Below the pieces are notes generated by a model. It was not told the DNA's origin, did no database searches, and saw nothing but the letters and a program-made list of their open reading frames with translations. 14,582 nucleotides of DNA, from contig CAIVAH010000086.1 of NCBI GenBank assembly GCA_903903765.1, forward strand, positions 1-14,582. The letters run 5' to 3'. The position numbers were made by a program, and so were the translations under genes. Shown here piece by piece: positions 14,512 through 14,582 of the stretch; within the stretch, counting starts at the first letter, position 1; each line of letters starts with the position of its first letter. This DNA comes from an uncultured Methylococcaceae bacterium. Lineage in GTDB: Bacteria; Pseudomonadota; Gammaproteobacteria; Methylococcales; Methylomonadaceae.

Positions 14512-14582
14512 AAGCCAATACTTCTGCCAGTATCTTTATTTCTAGCAAACAAAGTATCCAATTCATCATCGGAAAAATCATC
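14508..14582 (-). CDS. Antitoxin of the PIN toxin, C-terminal 24 codons only
   Basis: An open frame enters from the right edge on the minus strand and ends in TGA at 14508-14510, overlapping the toxin GTG by four bases. The visible tail is acidic: DDFSDDELDTLF, then ARNKDTGRSIGL. Position and overlap show that it is the cognate antitoxin. Such C-termini wrap the PIN active site and commonly place an Arg there. The DNA-binding N-terminus is outside the window, so the antitoxin class (Phd/YefM, AbrB or ribbon-helix-helix) cannot be decided. Confidence 0.75.
   Translation of the reverse strand, partial: DDFSDDELDTLFARNKDTGRSIGL

Noticed and set aside
1..14582. tRNA, rRNA, CRISPR array or prophage genes
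   Set aside because: I found no cloverleaf-like sequence, no regularly spaced repeats and no phage structural gene anywhere in the window.

Overview
The window looks like chromosomal DNA from an AT-rich gammaproteobacterium. G+C is about 40% in the stretches I counted by hand. The evidence is the ybeY-corC(ybeX) pair, a DnaQ proofreading subunit of E. coli type, and a tripartite RND efflux operon with lipoprotein adaptor and outer-membrane channel. I cannot name the genus.

Layout. (1) 1-2968, plus strand: the 3' end of ybeY, then corC, galE and dnaQ, tightly packed. The usual lnt neighbour of corC is replaced by galE. (2) 2941-4271: a complete IS256-family insertion sequence with 28-bp inverted ends and an intact transposase on the minus strand. 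It entered the very end of dnaQ, and its left end supplies the last codons and the stop of that gene. No target-site duplication is visible. (3) 4272-4699: an AT-rich gene-free stretch with a DnaA-box cluster (one perfect box, one with a single mismatch, one weak) and a perfect match to the IHF consensus, so it is origin-like or DnaA-responsive. (4) 4700-5749, minus strand: a low-specificity L-threonine aldolase-type PLP enzyme. (5) 5750-6088: a divergent regulatory region with palindromes, an 11-bp-period direct repeat, a promoter-like -10, and a possible 30-codon leader ORF whose stop overlaps the start of the efflux adaptor. (6) 6089-11819, plus strand: adaptor, RND pump and outer-membrane factor. 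(7) 11866-13236: a two-domain DEDDh exonuclease plus GIY-YIG (Cho/UvrC-like) nuclease, probably for DNA repair. (8) 13304-13969: a class I SAM-dependent methyltransferase of unknown substrate. (9) 13966-14582, minus strand: a PIN-domain (VapC/FitB-like) toxin with the 3' end of its antitoxin gene upstream, and a start-less coding-looking remnant after the toxin stop.

How the parts work together: corC/ybeY, galE and dnaQ are housekeeping genes. The three efflux genes form one envelope-spanning pump. The PIN pair is a toxin-antitoxin module. I see no clearly new multi-gene system. The observations most worth following are the IS-supplied end of dnaQ, the origin-like DnaA-box cluster next to an IS that lacks target duplications, the possible leader peptide of the efflux operon, and the start site of the fused nuclease.
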